Shown here: positions 34,139-42,410 of the stretch, one piece after another
Position numbering within the stretch: the first letter of the stretch is position 1
Layout of the letters: each line of letters begins with the position of its first letter
Assembly: GCA_900551115.1 (NCBI GenBank)
Contig: URUY01000018.1
Span: forward strand, 10,349 to 74,348
Reading direction: 5' to 3'
Source: an uncultured Lachnospiraceae bacterium
Lineage (GTDB): Bacteria > Bacillota > Clostridia > Lachnospirales > Lachnospiraceae
Length of the DNA stretch: 64,000 nt
Notes under the pieces: model-generated
Database searches by the model: none
The model's input: the letters and a program-made list of their open reading frames with translations, nothing else
What the model was told of the DNA's origin: nothing
Translations under genes and position numbers: made by a program

Positions 34139-34705
34139 TTACTTATATCCCCAATTTGCATATGTTTCTGCAGAATAATAGTTTAAACCTCCCTTTAAAA
34201 CATTGTCACCGCTACTATGAATGGAAAATTGTTGAATAGATGCCATAATTGCTTTCTCCTTAAAAGGAATATGAATACAATCGGCATATTGTTCTTCAAT
34301 TCCTTTTTTCAATTCTTTGGGCCATCTGTTACTTAATGCTTGAGGATCTAATATGTATTCATACCCCGTATAAGCTACGATAATAGGAATTTTATATGTA
34401 TAAATGGCTTTTTCTATTTCATAATTAAGCATACCTCTATCCCAATTAGTTTCTGCAGAAATAATAAGAAGCATATTTTTAGAATTGCGCATTCTTTCCA
34501 TCAATCTTGTCTCTAGTGTTCTTTTCAAACTAGAATCTAATACTTGATATGTTTTCTTATGACTATCACTAAAGCTCAATTCATAGTTTTTCCCTTTATT
34601 CCATGCCTGCAACAAACCATAATATTTCAAATCTCCCTCTGTTGGATTTGTTGTTCCTTGTCCATCAAAAGCAACATATGTACCATTTCTGTAAGCCATC
34701 GTCAT
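34139..34705 (-). CDS. thsB: ThsB-like TIR protein (MTH538/DUF1863 type), Thoeris
   Basis: A 188-residue protein of the TIR-like DUF1863 family: NGTYVAFDGQGTTNPTEGDL at the N-terminus and SKNMLLIISAETNWDRGMLN then YEIEKAIY, where the Glu of the last segment is the likely catalytic residue. In Thoeris systems ThsB senses infection and makes an ADP-ribose-derived signal from NAD. Its start overlaps the stop of the ThsA-like gene by four bases (ATGA), showing tight coupling. Assignment rests on motifs and context; an HMM search would confirm the family. Confidence 0.8.
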   Translation of the reverse strand: MTMAYRNGTYVAFDGQGTTNPTEGDLKYYGLLQAWNKGKNYELSFSDSHKKTYQVLDSSLKRTLETRLMERMRNSKNMLLIISAETNWDRGMLNYEIEKAIYTYKIPIIVAYTGYEYILDPQALSNRWPKELKKGIEEQYADCIHIPFKEKAIMASIQQFSIHSSGDNVLKGGLNYYSAETYANWGYK

Positions 34706-35589
34706 TTTCCTTCTTTCTTATATTTCATAATATTAACATTCCAAAAATTTTTATTATAAATAACTATATTTACACAATCTCGAATCACATCATGATTCAA
34801 ATTCCAAATACTTAATAATTGTTTTACTGAATTATCAATACTAATATGCAAGCGTGACAAACCACAACCTATAGTCGGAATATAAATTGGCAAATTTCTA
34901 CCATCCAAATTATAGTAATCTACCATACTTTGTAAGCACTCCAAATAGTTATACATATTGATACTCTCATCTACAGTTATTTTGTCTCCTACTTTTTTAA
35001 ATGTTGTAAATGCTAACAAGTAAAATACATTTCCCTTTACACTCTCAATTTTAGCAACTGTCCCTACCGGATACCTTTTCATTTTCCCCTTATCTTTTTC
35101 TTCTTTTTCTAATTCTTCACATTTTTTTATCTTTAAGGAACTATCAATCATATCATTCAAAACACTAAGAGAATAAATATTATCTGTACAATATTTCACA
35201 AACTGTCCATGAACTGAACCTTTTTCAACTACCACATCATCTACTATAGTATCAAAACACCTATTAACTGGAATTACAAAAATAGCCTTATCCTGTGATT
35301 TTTCATATTTATCTATAATTTTTATAAAATCACCATATTGAACAGCTATTTTCTTTTGGTCTTCTTCATAAACTATAACCTTTCTACAAATAAAAATGAC
35401 GCATAAATAAATTATATATGCTATTACAAAGCATAAAGTTAATATAAAAATTCTCATTTTAATTCCTATTTCACTTATATCCGGATTTATTAGTGTGAAG
35501 TATGTTCCTACTATTGAGAGAAATACAAGTGTCAGCTGAAATCCATTTTTTAAAACATACCATATATTAAATAATATCTTTTTTATCAT
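34702..35589 (-). CDS. thsA: ThsA-like effector with two TM helices and a macro-like domain (type II Thoeris, DUF6430)
   Basis: The 295-residue protein starts with two membrane helices (about 10-34 and 42-68). A cytoplasmic domain (about 85-290) follows with macro-domain-like features: AIFVIPVNRCFDTIVDDVVV at its start and the glycine-rich loop IPTIGCGLSRLHIS. This TM-TM-macro layout matches the ThsA of type II Thoeris, which as I understand it binds a TIR-made ADP-ribose derivative and then damages the membrane. Its ATG directly abuts the TAG stop of the RloB-like gene. Two TIR genes follow. Membrane-disrupting abortive infection is the inferred outcome. Confidence 0.8.
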   Translation of the reverse strand: MIKKILFNIWYVLKNGFQLTLVFLSIVGTYFTLINPDISEIGIKMRIFILTLCFVIAYIIYLCVIFICRKVIVYEEDQKKIAVQYGDFIKIIDKYEKSQDKAIFVIPVNRCFDTIVDDVVVEKGSVHGQFVKYCTDNIYSLSVLNDMIDSSLKIKKCEELEKEEKDKGKMKRYPVGTVAKIESVKGNVFYLLAFTTFKKVGDKITVDESINMYNYLECLQSMVDYYNLDGRNLPIYIPTIGCGLSRLHISIDNSVKQLLSIWNLNHDVIRDCVNIVIYNKNFWNVNIMKYKKEGK

Positions 35590-36237
35590 CTAGGTTATAA
35601 TCCTTCCTCTAATCTCTCCCACCAGTTTATGTACCGTAGTAGCCGGACACATCTCAGATGGCTTTGTTTTCCCATCTCTTATATTTTGTTCAATCTTTTT
35701 CTTTGCAATTTGCAATGCTTTCTCTTCATCCCCTGATTTACAAATTCTGTTATACATCTGCTCATCAGCCTTGGAGTACCTTTGCCCAGTTTTATTCTCA
35801 TATACTCGTCCAAACTCTGAACAACATCTCCACGAATCCTGTATTGCAGGCATTTCTCCAAAATATGCATACATCCAAATTTCAAAACAGGGATTGGACC
35901 ATCCCACTTGTATCCCCCTGCTTACAGCCTCCGCAATAATATCATCAAATCCTTGTACTTGATCCCTATCAAATACAATCCAGGGAATGCGATACTGTGC
36001 ATCATAAGCTGTAAGTTCAATGCACTTATCAATCATTGTACGGGTTTTTGTCTCCACCACCTTAATGACCAATTTATTTTTCACATCATTCGGCAATGAC
36101 TGATGTAGTCCTGTAAAAAAACATCTTTCTGTTGCCTCTGTATCTGTAACAATCAAGTAGTATCCAAGTTCCGGTACTTTAAACTTTCTACTTTGCTCTC
36201 TTGATTTTCTATTACCTTTTCTATCGCTTTTAGCCAT
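35590..36237 (-). CDS. rloB: RloB-family protein
   Basis: A 215-residue basic protein of the RloB type. Motifs are LIVTDTEATERCFFTGLHQS near the N-terminus (usually VcEGxxTE), IPWIVFDRDQ in the centre (acidic Toprim-like site) and NPCFEIWMYAYFGEMP. The start ATG at 36237 has AGGAGG seven bases upstream, favouring it over the TTG at 36243. RloB proteins pair with RloA-type ATPases in phage-resistance loci related to AbiL. In this copy the first motif has TDTEATE where many relatives have a Gly-containing version. It overlaps closely with the ATPase gene and abuts the ThsA-like gene. Confidence 0.8.
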   Translation of the reverse strand: MAKSDRKGNRKSREQSRKFKVPELGYYLIVTDTEATERCFFTGLHQSLPNDVKNKLVIKVVETKTRTMIDKCIELTAYDAQYRIPWIVFDRDQVQGFDDIIAEAVSRGIQVGWSNPCFEIWMYAYFGEMPAIQDSWRCCSEFGRVYENKTGQRYSKADEQMYNRICKSGDEEKALQIAKKKIEQNIRDGKTKPSEMCPATTVHKLVGEIRGRIIT

Positions 36238-36239
36238 AC

Positions 36240-37502
36240 TCAATCCTCCTTAAATATATCAATACTCTTTAAGGTGGGAATTGCACCATACTTGCCAATC
36301 AAATAATTTTTTTCATAACTTTCATCCTTACGAATGCGTGTACCATCTTCATCTACAAAATCAGCCAGAGAATACAATGTGGAAACACCTTGCTCATCTT
36401 TTTCCACAAACCAAATTTCATCTCTTCTAAGCAATTGATTTGACAATTGCCATGTATCATGAGTTGTAAATATTAACTGTGCATGTTTTGTATTGATGGC
36501 CGGATTTAAAAATGTTAAAAGGAAGTTTCTAACAAGTAATGGATGCAGTCTTGCATTTAGCTCATCTATGAAAAATACGCTTCCCTTTTCTAAAACCTCC
36601 TGCAGCTCCGGATATAGTGCAAACATTTTTAATGTTCCCGCAGATTCAACCCCTAATGGAATTTCCGCCATATCATCTGAGTTTATCATTTTGTGTAATG
36701 CGTTAATCTTATAAGCTTCTTCTTTCGCTTCACCATCATAAGGAACTTTTTCAATTCTGAAATCTTTAATATGCTCATCAAATGACGCAAAGTATTCCAC
36801 AACCTTCTGTTGCACTGCTTTATTCTCCACGAATCCTTTGGGCAATCTTCTAGACATAAAGAAATTTGTAAATGGATCTCCAAAATCTGCAAACTCATTT
36901 GCAAGGAACCAGTCTCTAATCGCTTTGCATTTGCCAATCTTCAGCTTTGCACCTAGTGAAACAATTAGTACCTGCTTCTCAAGTGCAACCTGTAAATTAT
37001 CTCTGCTACTCTTAGGAAAACCTGACAAATCTAATTCGTTTTCCTTTACAGAACGGTAGAAAACTGTACTAAATTTTCTGGCTGTTTTTGCTTTTGAATT
37101 CAGCCACTCTTCCGTAATACCTTCTTTATTTACACAAAATCCATAATTATATGTCTTCTCTGCCTTGTCATCAGATAATGTAAAATACACCTCAAAATTA
37201 GACTCCGCCTCTGCTGTCGTCGAGTCAAATAAAAATGGTGTTGGCCTATATTCCACAAATTTATCTACTTCATCCCCATACTTAAAGGATTCAGCTACAT
37301 ATTCTGTCATATATTCAAAAGCATTATAAATATTTGACTTTCCACTTGCATTTGCTCCATAGATAGCAGCCACTGGTAAAATCTTCTCACTACCAATAGA
37401 CACAACTCTCTCGGCAAATTCTGTCATCTTAGTTGCCGACAAATCTAAATTTGCTTCTTCTCTAAAAGATTTAAAATTTTTAAAATTAAATTGTATTAAC
37501 AT
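36240..37502 (-). CDS. rloA: RloA-like AAA ATPase (OLD/ABC-type)
   Basis: A 420-residue ATPase with an ABC/SMC-like head. Walker A is AIYGANASGKSNIYN (about residue 48), Walker B is SVFFIDELNARLHP (about residue 312) and the downstream His loop is LIFTTHDTWQLSNQ. It opens MLIQFNFKNFKSFREEANLD, the usual start of AAA_15/AAA_21 defence ATPases. GAGG precedes the ATG, and a promoter is visible at 37534-37561. It is first in an operon RloA-RloB-ThsA-ThsB-TIR. The RloA/RloB pair resembles AbiL-type abortive infection systems; the trigger and target are unknown. Confidence 0.85.
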   Translation of the reverse strand: MLIQFNFKNFKSFREEANLDLSATKMTEFAERVVSIGSEKILPVAAIYGANASGKSNIYNAFEYMTEYVAESFKYGDEVDKFVEYRPTPFLFDSTTAEAESNFEVYFTLSDDKAEKTYNYGFCVNKEGITEEWLNSKAKTARKFSTVFYRSVKENELDLSGFPKSSRDNLQVALEKQVLIVSLGAKLKIGKCKAIRDWFLANEFADFGDPFTNFFMSRRLPKGFVENKAVQQKVVEYFASFDEHIKDFRIEKVPYDGEAKEEAYKINALHKMINSDDMAEIPLGVESAGTLKMFALYPELQEVLEKGSVFFIDELNARLHPLLVRNFLLTFLNPAINTKHAQLIFTTHDTWQLSNQLLRRDEIWFVEKDEQGVSTLYSLADFVDEDGTRIRKDESYEKNYLIGKYGAIPTLKSIDIFKED

Positions 37503-37533
37503 AATTTCTACCTCATCTTCTTTTCTACTATCT

Positions 37534-37561
37534 AGTATATCCTAATTTTTCAGAAAATCAA
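37534..37561 (-). promoter_or_regulatory. Promoter of the RloAB-Thoeris operon
   Basis: On the minus strand TTGATT (37561-37556) and TATACT (37539-37534) are separated by 16 bases. Transcription would begin near 37527, about 25 bases before the RloA ATG. It is the only convincing promoter seen for the five packed genes. Confidence 0.5.
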
Positions 37562-37655
37562 CATTAAAGTTCGACTTTTTCTCATTTTAATGTATTTATT
37601 TTCCCATAATCACTTCCAAATCTCATTTTTACCTCTATGCATCTATAAAAACGGG

Positions 37656-37703
37656 TAAAAAAATAGGGCAAAAACTAGCCATTTTTCGGCTCATTTTTTG
37701 CCC
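37656..37703 (-). terminator. Rho-independent terminator after rlmD
   Basis: On the minus strand GGGCAAAAA...TTTTTGCCC with an inner GCC/GGC stem is followed by TATTTTTTT. It lies 32 bases past the rlmD stop. A second small hairpin (ACCACAA-CATC-TTGTGGT, 37708-37725) lies just before it. Confidence 0.8.
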
Positions 37704-37734
37704 TCAAACCACAACATCTTGTGGTCAAACCACC

Positions 37735-39282
37735 TTATTTCTCTCTTTTTCCACAATACTGCATCAGAATCACTGACTCCACATGCACCGTATGCGCAAA
37801 CTGGTCCACAGGCCGCACCTTTTTCAGCTCATATCCGCCGTCACATAAAATCCGCAAATCCCTTGCAAGGGTGGCGGAATCGCAGCTCACGTAGATGATG
37901 CGTTCGGGAGCCATTTTCAGCATGGTGGAAAGACATTTTTCGTCGCAGCCCTTGCGGGGCGGGTCCACCACAATAACGTCGGGATGCAGCATGTCACCTT
38001 CCGCCGCACTGCAGCCGGATTCCTGTTCGCCTGCGGCTTTTTCATAAAAAGCCGGAAGTACCTCTTCGGCTTTTCCCACAAAAAACTCCGCATTTTTGAT
38101 GTGGTTGCGGCAGGCATTTTCCTTTGCATCCTCTATGGCCCGGGGTACGATTTCCACGCCGTAGACCTGCTTTGCCCTGGTTGCCATAAACAGAGAAATA
38201 GTGCCGATTCCGCAGTATAAATCCCAGACGGTCTCCTGCCCGGTCAGTCCGGCATATTCCAGTGCAAGACTATACAGCTTTTCTGTCTGCATTGGATTTA
38301 CCTGATAGAAAGACAGGGGAGAAATCGAAAATTCCAATTTTTCTCCCGTAAAGGCCATATCTTCCTGTGCCATGTTTCGGACACGGATGCTGTCACAGAT
38401 AGAGTTTCGTCCCCAAATGGTATGGATTTCTTTTCCCATAATAACATTGGTTTTTTCTGTATTGATACTTACTGACACACTCGTCATGTTCTTAATATTA
38501 GTAAGACGCTCTACTAAAGCCGCCTGATGCGGTAAATAGGAATTCTCCGCTCCGGCCTTTTCTCCGACACCGGCTCCCTCATGCACATCATTCTTCCCTC
38601 GGTAATTGGTTCCCTGATAATTAATCACCAGACATACCATAATTTCTCCGCTGTAAAAGCCGGTGCGAATAAGAATATGACGTACAAGTCCCGTGCCGTT
38701 CTCCTCATCATAGGGCTGCACATGATATTCCCGCATATAATCTAAAACAGTTTCCAGAATTTCCCTGTTTTCTTCCCTGCCCAAATGACATTCCGTATTG
38801 GCTATGATAGAATGGGTCCTGCCGGCATAAAAACCGGCAACCGGGTTACCCTCTTTGTCTTTGCCTACCGGATACTGGGCCTTGTTGCGGTAATGGAACG
38901 GCTCTTCCATGCCTACAATCGGCAAAAATACCCGATTGATTTCTTCTTCCGAAAAACCACCGATGCGCAGTAAATTATTCTTTACTTTATCCTGCTTGAA
39001 CTGAAGCTGTCTGCCATAGTCCATTGGCTGAAGCTGACAGCCTCCGCACTGTCTGTGAAAAGCACAGGGCGGCTGTACACGAAAAGGAGAAGGTGAAACC
39101 ACCTTCTCTAATCTGGCATAAGCATAATGCTTCTTGCTCTTTATAATCTTTGCTTCCACCGTGTCTCCAATGACCGCGTCTTTAACAAACAGGGCAAAAC
39201 CATCTATCTTGCCGATGCCTTCTCCCTCTGCGCCCATATCTTCTATATCCACAGTCACAATATCATTTTTTCCAAATTCCAT
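37735..39282 (-). CDS. rlmD: 23S rRNA (uracil-C5)-methyltransferase RlmD-like
   Basis: The 515-residue enzyme has an N-terminal TRAM domain (about 1-60) and a Fe-S cluster site CAFHRQCGGCQLQ with a fourth Cys in TECHLGREE. A SAM-dependent methyltransferase domain follows: VWDLYCGIGTISLFMA, catalytic IYVSCDSATLARDL and VVDPPRKGCDEK. It is about 60 residues longer than usual owing to low-complexity insertions (near 230-250 and 415-430). The last 18 codons lie beyond the 13-bp repeat and were apparently supplied by the inserted island. RlmD or the related RlmCD methylates 23S rRNA; which uridines cannot be told here. Confidence 0.9.
   Translation of the reverse strand: MEFGKNDIVTVDIEDMGAEGEGIGKIDGFALFVKDAVIGDTVEAKIIKSKKHYAYARLEKVVSPSPFRVQPPCAFHRQCGGCQLQPMDYGRQLQFKQDKVKNNLLRIGGFSEEEINRVFLPIVGMEEPFHYRNKAQYPVGKDKEGNPVAGFYAGRTHSIIANTECHLGREENREILETVLDYMREYHVQPYDEENGTGLVRHILIRTGFYSGEIMVCLVINYQGTNYRGKNDVHEGAGVGEKAGAENSYLPHQAALVERLTNIKNMTSVSVSINTEKTNVIMGKEIHTIWGRNSICDSIRVRNMAQEDMAFTGEKLEFSISPLSFYQVNPMQTEKLYSLALEYAGLTGQETVWDLYCGIGTISLFMATRAKQVYGVEIVPRAIEDAKENACRNHIKNAEFFVGKAEEVLPAFYEKAAGEQESGCSAAEGDMLHPDVIVVDPPRKGCDEKCLSTMLKMAPERIIYVSCDSATLARDLRILCDGGYELKKVRPVDQFAHTVHVESVILMQYCGKREK
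37781..37801. repeat. Island boundary direct repeat, right copy (inside rlmD)
   Basis: ACATGCacCGTATGCGCAAAC encodes the QFAHTVH region of RlmD on the minus strand. The last 13 bases are identical to 31397-31409. Because both copies code for the same conserved peptide, some of the identity could also come from protein conservation. Confidence 0.7.
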
Positions 39283-39314
39283 CCATGCTCCTATCCCTGC
39301 ATTCAGCCCAAACG

Positions 39315-40259
39315 TTACTCTAATCTCGTTCCTCTCAAGTTAGATTCAAACACCCGGTTATATCCCAGCCAGTTTGTATCTGCCACGCTTCCAAATATTT
39401 CCGTCATCATTTCCAATTTTGCGTCTGTGTTGTCCGCCATATTAAGGGCCACTGCCTCAAACAGAGCCGGTTTTTTAGGCGAACCATATTCATATTCCCC
39501 ATGATGCGCCAAAATGCAGTGCTTTAGTTCAGACGCAAGTACCGGCGGAAAGCCCGGTATTTTATGTATTTTTTCATCCAGCATCTCACAGCCTATGATA
39601 ATGTGTCCTAAAAGCTGGCCGTCATCCGTATAATCATTTTCCGGAAACAGAGAAATTTCTCTGGTTTTGCCGATATCATGGAACATCGCCGCAGGCAGGA
39701 GCAAATCTCTCTTAAGCAGCGGATATGCTTTACAAAAATAATCGCATAATTTTGTTACACTAAGGGTATGTTCCAGAAGACCACCCACAAAACCATGGTG
39801 CATGGTTTTAGCTGCAGAGGATTTACGGAATTTTTTTATAAAATCGGTATCCTCTGTAAAAAAAGCCTGTAAAAGCTGCCTCATATATGTATTTTCAATG
39901 GAGTTGATAAAGTCTAACAGCTGCCGAAACATTTCATCATTATCCTTACTGCTCACGGGCAGATAATCCGCCGGGTCATACTCACCTTCCCTGCACACAC
40001 GGATACGCTTTACATTGACCTGCAAAGCTCCCTGAAAATTATTTACTTCACCGTATACTTCAATATAGTCCAACGTGTCAAACTCTTCAATTCCCGCATT
40101 ATTCGGCTCCCATACCTTTGCATCAATGGTTCCCGTTTTGTCCTGCAAAATAACGTTTTCGTAGGGTTTTCCGTTTTTCGTCACCGCTGACTGCTTATGC
40201 TTGCAAAGATAAATATCAAAAATTCTGTCGCCTTCCTTACAATCCTTAATGTATTTCAT
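39315..40259 (-). CDS. yhaM: YhaM-like 3'-5' exoribonuclease (OB fold + HD domain)
   Basis: A 314-residue protein. The N-terminal OB-fold (about 1-95; ENVILQDKTGTIDAKVWEPN) is followed by an HD phosphohydrolase domain (about 130-290) with metal ligands in HHGFVGGLLEHTLSVTKLCD, MFHDIGKTREIS and ILAHHGEYEYGSPKKP. This layout and length match B. subtilis YhaM, which trims RNA and single-stranded DNA from the 3' end. AAGGA precedes the ATG. It lies between rlmD and the HtrA-like gene on the same strand. Confidence 0.88.
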   Translation of the reverse strand: MKYIKDCKEGDRIFDIYLCKHKQSAVTKNGKPYENVILQDKTGTIDAKVWEPNNAGIEEFDTLDYIEVYGEVNNFQGALQVNVKRIRVCREGEYDPADYLPVSSKDNDEMFRQLLDFINSIENTYMRQLLQAFFTEDTDFIKKFRKSSAAKTMHHGFVGGLLEHTLSVTKLCDYFCKAYPLLKRDLLLPAAMFHDIGKTREISLFPENDYTDDGQLLGHIIIGCEMLDEKIHKIPGFPPVLASELKHCILAHHGEYEYGSPKKPALFEAVALNMADNTDAKLEMMTEIFGSVADTNWLGYNRVFESNLRGTRLE

Positions 40260-40294
40260 TGTTGTCTGTTCCTTTCCGTCATCCTATATTCCTG

Positions 40295-41614
40295 CTAATC
40301 TGCCGTGCCCAGTGTAATTTCCATTTCCATTTCCCGGTAGCTGTCCTGCACCGGTCTTTGCAGCACAACCTTCACGGTTTCGCCTGCCCCCAGACGCAGA
40401 AGCGCTGCCGTATAATTGCTGAAATTCTCAATACTGCTGCCACCGATTTCCACAATGATATCGCCCCGCTGAATGCCTGCCAGCATCGCAGGGGAGTCCA
40501 TGGAAATTTCTTTTACATAGGCACCATAAGGCACCTGCATTTCCTGATGGGCTTCAATGGTAACATCCAGGCCGCTGATGCCCAGATATGCCGGTTCTTT
40601 TCCGTTGGACATATTTTCAATCAGTTTTTTTAATTCGGAAATACCAATAGCCGTAACAGCATTTTTCATATCGGGGCTTACTCTGTTAGGCGTAATAATA
40701 CCGACAATCTGTCCCTGCATATTAAACAGCACGCCTGTCGAATTCGTACTTCCGTAAATGTCTGTTGTCAAAAGCTTGTAATTGGCATCTTCTTTATTCA
40801 GTATACTGCCCGAAGCGGTAACCATACCATATCCTACAGACCCTACCGTGCCCATAGGACACCCCAGTGCTACAACAGGCTCACCTGTGAGATCTTTTGT
40901 ATTGGATGAGCCGAGAGAAGCAACCTTCACCTTCTGCAAAGTGGATTCCGGTATCTGTGCTATCAAAACAGACACTACTGCCAGACCGGTCTGACTGTCC
41001 GTCTGCTTGACAACTGCATCTGCCTTCGTCCCATCACCAAAAGTTACCGTCATGCTTTCTGCCTGCTTTATCGTATTACTGTCTGTTAAAATCAGATATT
41101 CCCGGCCATTGCTGGCAACAATCACCCCATAGGACTGACCTTCGCTTTCATAGGTATCATTCAGCCAGTCTACATCCGAAGTCATACCGGTAACCACTAC
41201 CATGGAGCTTAAAAGCTCCGCCGTATATTCCATCATAGTATTATAAAGCTGTACATAATGGCTTTTATCCAGCTTTATGCTTTCTAACATCTTTTGAATC
41301 TGTTCTTCCTCCAAAATGACCGATTCTACAGCATCCTGTATGGAAGGCTCCTCTTTTTCTACCAGCATCTCCTCCGGGGACATTTCATCTGCTTCCTCAG
41401 GAAAAACTACCGTCTGCGGTTCCTCCTCCGGATACAGCCAGTTGCTGAAAACCGGCTCCAGTATCAGAAAGGTAAGACAGGCTATCAAACCGAAAATAAC
41501 TGCCATGGAGGCCGTAGTTACCGTCCTGCGCAACAGCTTCTTCTTATTGACCGGCCTGTCTTTTATTTTTTCTATCATAAAATCAGACTGCTTGTTCTGC
41601 TCCGACTGCTGCAT
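40295..41614 (-). CDS. HtrA-like membrane protein with degenerate protease triad and PDZ domain
   Basis: The 439-residue protein has one N-terminal membrane helix (about 30-55), an acidic region, a trypsin-like HtrA domain (about 125-335) and a C-terminal PDZ domain (about 345-435; AMLAGIQRGDIIVEIGGSSI). The usual His motif (LTNNHV) reads ILTDSNTI, and the Asp motif (TDLAVL) reads TGLAVVSV. The Ser motif (GNSGGPL) reads TNSTGVLFN. His and Asp therefore appear lost while a Ser remains. I infer a non-proteolytic or altered HtrA relative, perhaps a scaffold or sensor at the cell surface. AGGAGG lies ten bases before the ATG. Confidence 0.85.
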   Translation of the reverse strand: MQQSEQNKQSDFMIEKIKDRPVNKKKLLRRTVTTASMAVIFGLIACLTFLILEPVFSNWLYPEEEPQTVVFPEEADEMSPEEMLVEKEEPSIQDAVESVILEEEQIQKMLESIKLDKSHYVQLYNTMMEYTAELLSSMVVVTGMTSDVDWLNDTYESEGQSYGVIVASNGREYLILTDSNTIKQAESMTVTFGDGTKADAVVKQTDSQTGLAVVSVLIAQIPESTLQKVKVASLGSSNTKDLTGEPVVALGCPMGTVGSVGYGMVTASGSILNKEDANYKLLTTDIYGSTNSTGVLFNMQGQIVGIITPNRVSPDMKNAVTAIGISELKKLIENMSNGKEPAYLGISGLDVTIEAHQEMQVPYGAYVKEISMDSPAMLAGIQRGDIIVEIGGSSIENFSNYTAALLRLGAGETVKVVLQRPVQDSYREMEMEITLGTAD

Positions 41615-41678
41615 GCCTGCATATCCTCCTTTTTCAAATCCTATCCCTGATAATACTATCTAAAAGTATAGCCGATTG

Positions 41679-42410
41679 TCACCGTATTGTAAAGGATTCT
41701 CCGTCTTTCCCTATCTTTACAATACGGTCTGCTTTTCTGCTTCCGTGCCCTTCTTCTATAAACCTATCCATAACAGAAAAATCACCCCAGAAATGCATGG
41801 GAAATACATAATTTACCTTGATTTTTTGCAGCAGATAATCAAGTCCCAGATAATAGTCCGCTTCCTGTCTTGGGTCTAACGGCACAAATGCCACATCTAT
41901 TGGCGCATCTTTTGACAAATCTGTCAGTTTTTCAATTTCCCTTTTGAAAGAGGCTGTCATATTGTTGTTAAAGCTTTTATCCTCCTCTTCCCAATACCAC
42001 CAATGCAAATCGCCTGCATGATAGATTGTGGCAGATGGTGTTTTTAAGAAAAATGCCACGCCTTCATCTGTAGATTTTAGAGTATGCAGTCTGAAATCTC
42101 CTATTTCATATACCTCATTTGCCCGAACCGTCACAATTTTACCGGCTGTTTCTTCGTCCACATGCCATTTTTCCAAATTATACGGTTTTATTTTAATATC
42201 GTAGGAAAGCACAAAAGTAACTGCCTGATACTTCTGTGTCAGTCCAAATATTTCGGGATTAAAATGATCCGCATGCCTGTGGCTTGCAAAAACAAACAAC
42301 GGTTTTTCCGGTGCCATTTCCGGTATTTCTCCCTTATAATAATCAAACAGATAATTTTCTTTTTCTGTTTCTACTAAAAAACCGCTGTGGCTGATATAAG
42401 TTATCTTCAT
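41679..42410 (-). CDS. Metallo-beta-lactamase-fold hydrolase (UlaG/YycJ-like)
   Basis: A 243-residue protein with the MBL metal site: ASHRHADHFNPEIF (HxHxDH), a later His in IYHAGDLHWWYWE and a C-terminal His in VFPMHFWGD. The opening MKITYISHSGFLVETEKENY is typical of the UlaG-like branch. The start overlaps the stop of the upstream methyltransferase (ATGA), so they form an operon. The substrate is unknown. Confidence 0.85.
   Translation of the reverse strand: MKITYISHSGFLVETEKENYLFDYYKGEIPEMAPEKPLFVFASHRHADHFNPEIFGLTQKYQAVTFVLSYDIKIKPYNLEKWHVDEETAGKIVTVRANEVYEIGDFRLHTLKSTDEGVAFFLKTPSATIYHAGDLHWWYWEEEDKSFNNNMTASFKREIEKLTDLSKDAPIDVAFVPLDPRQEADYYLGLDYLLQKIKVNYVFPMHFWGDFSVMDRFIEEGHGSRKADRIVKIGKDGESFTIR

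Larger units (their letters stand above)
31397..37801. mobile_element. 6.4 kb integrated defence island in the 3' end of rlmD
   Basis: The segment is bounded by 13-bp direct repeats (31397-31409 and 37789-37801). It carries a serine recombinase at its left end and replaces the last 18 codons of rlmD, leaving the old end as a remnant. Its genes (recombinase, 87-aa protein, two TIR-type genes, ThsA-like gene, RloB, RloA) are markedly more AT-rich than the flanking backbone. No conjugation or phage genes are present, so it would be a minimal integrating cassette or a decayed larger element. Confidence 0.75.
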
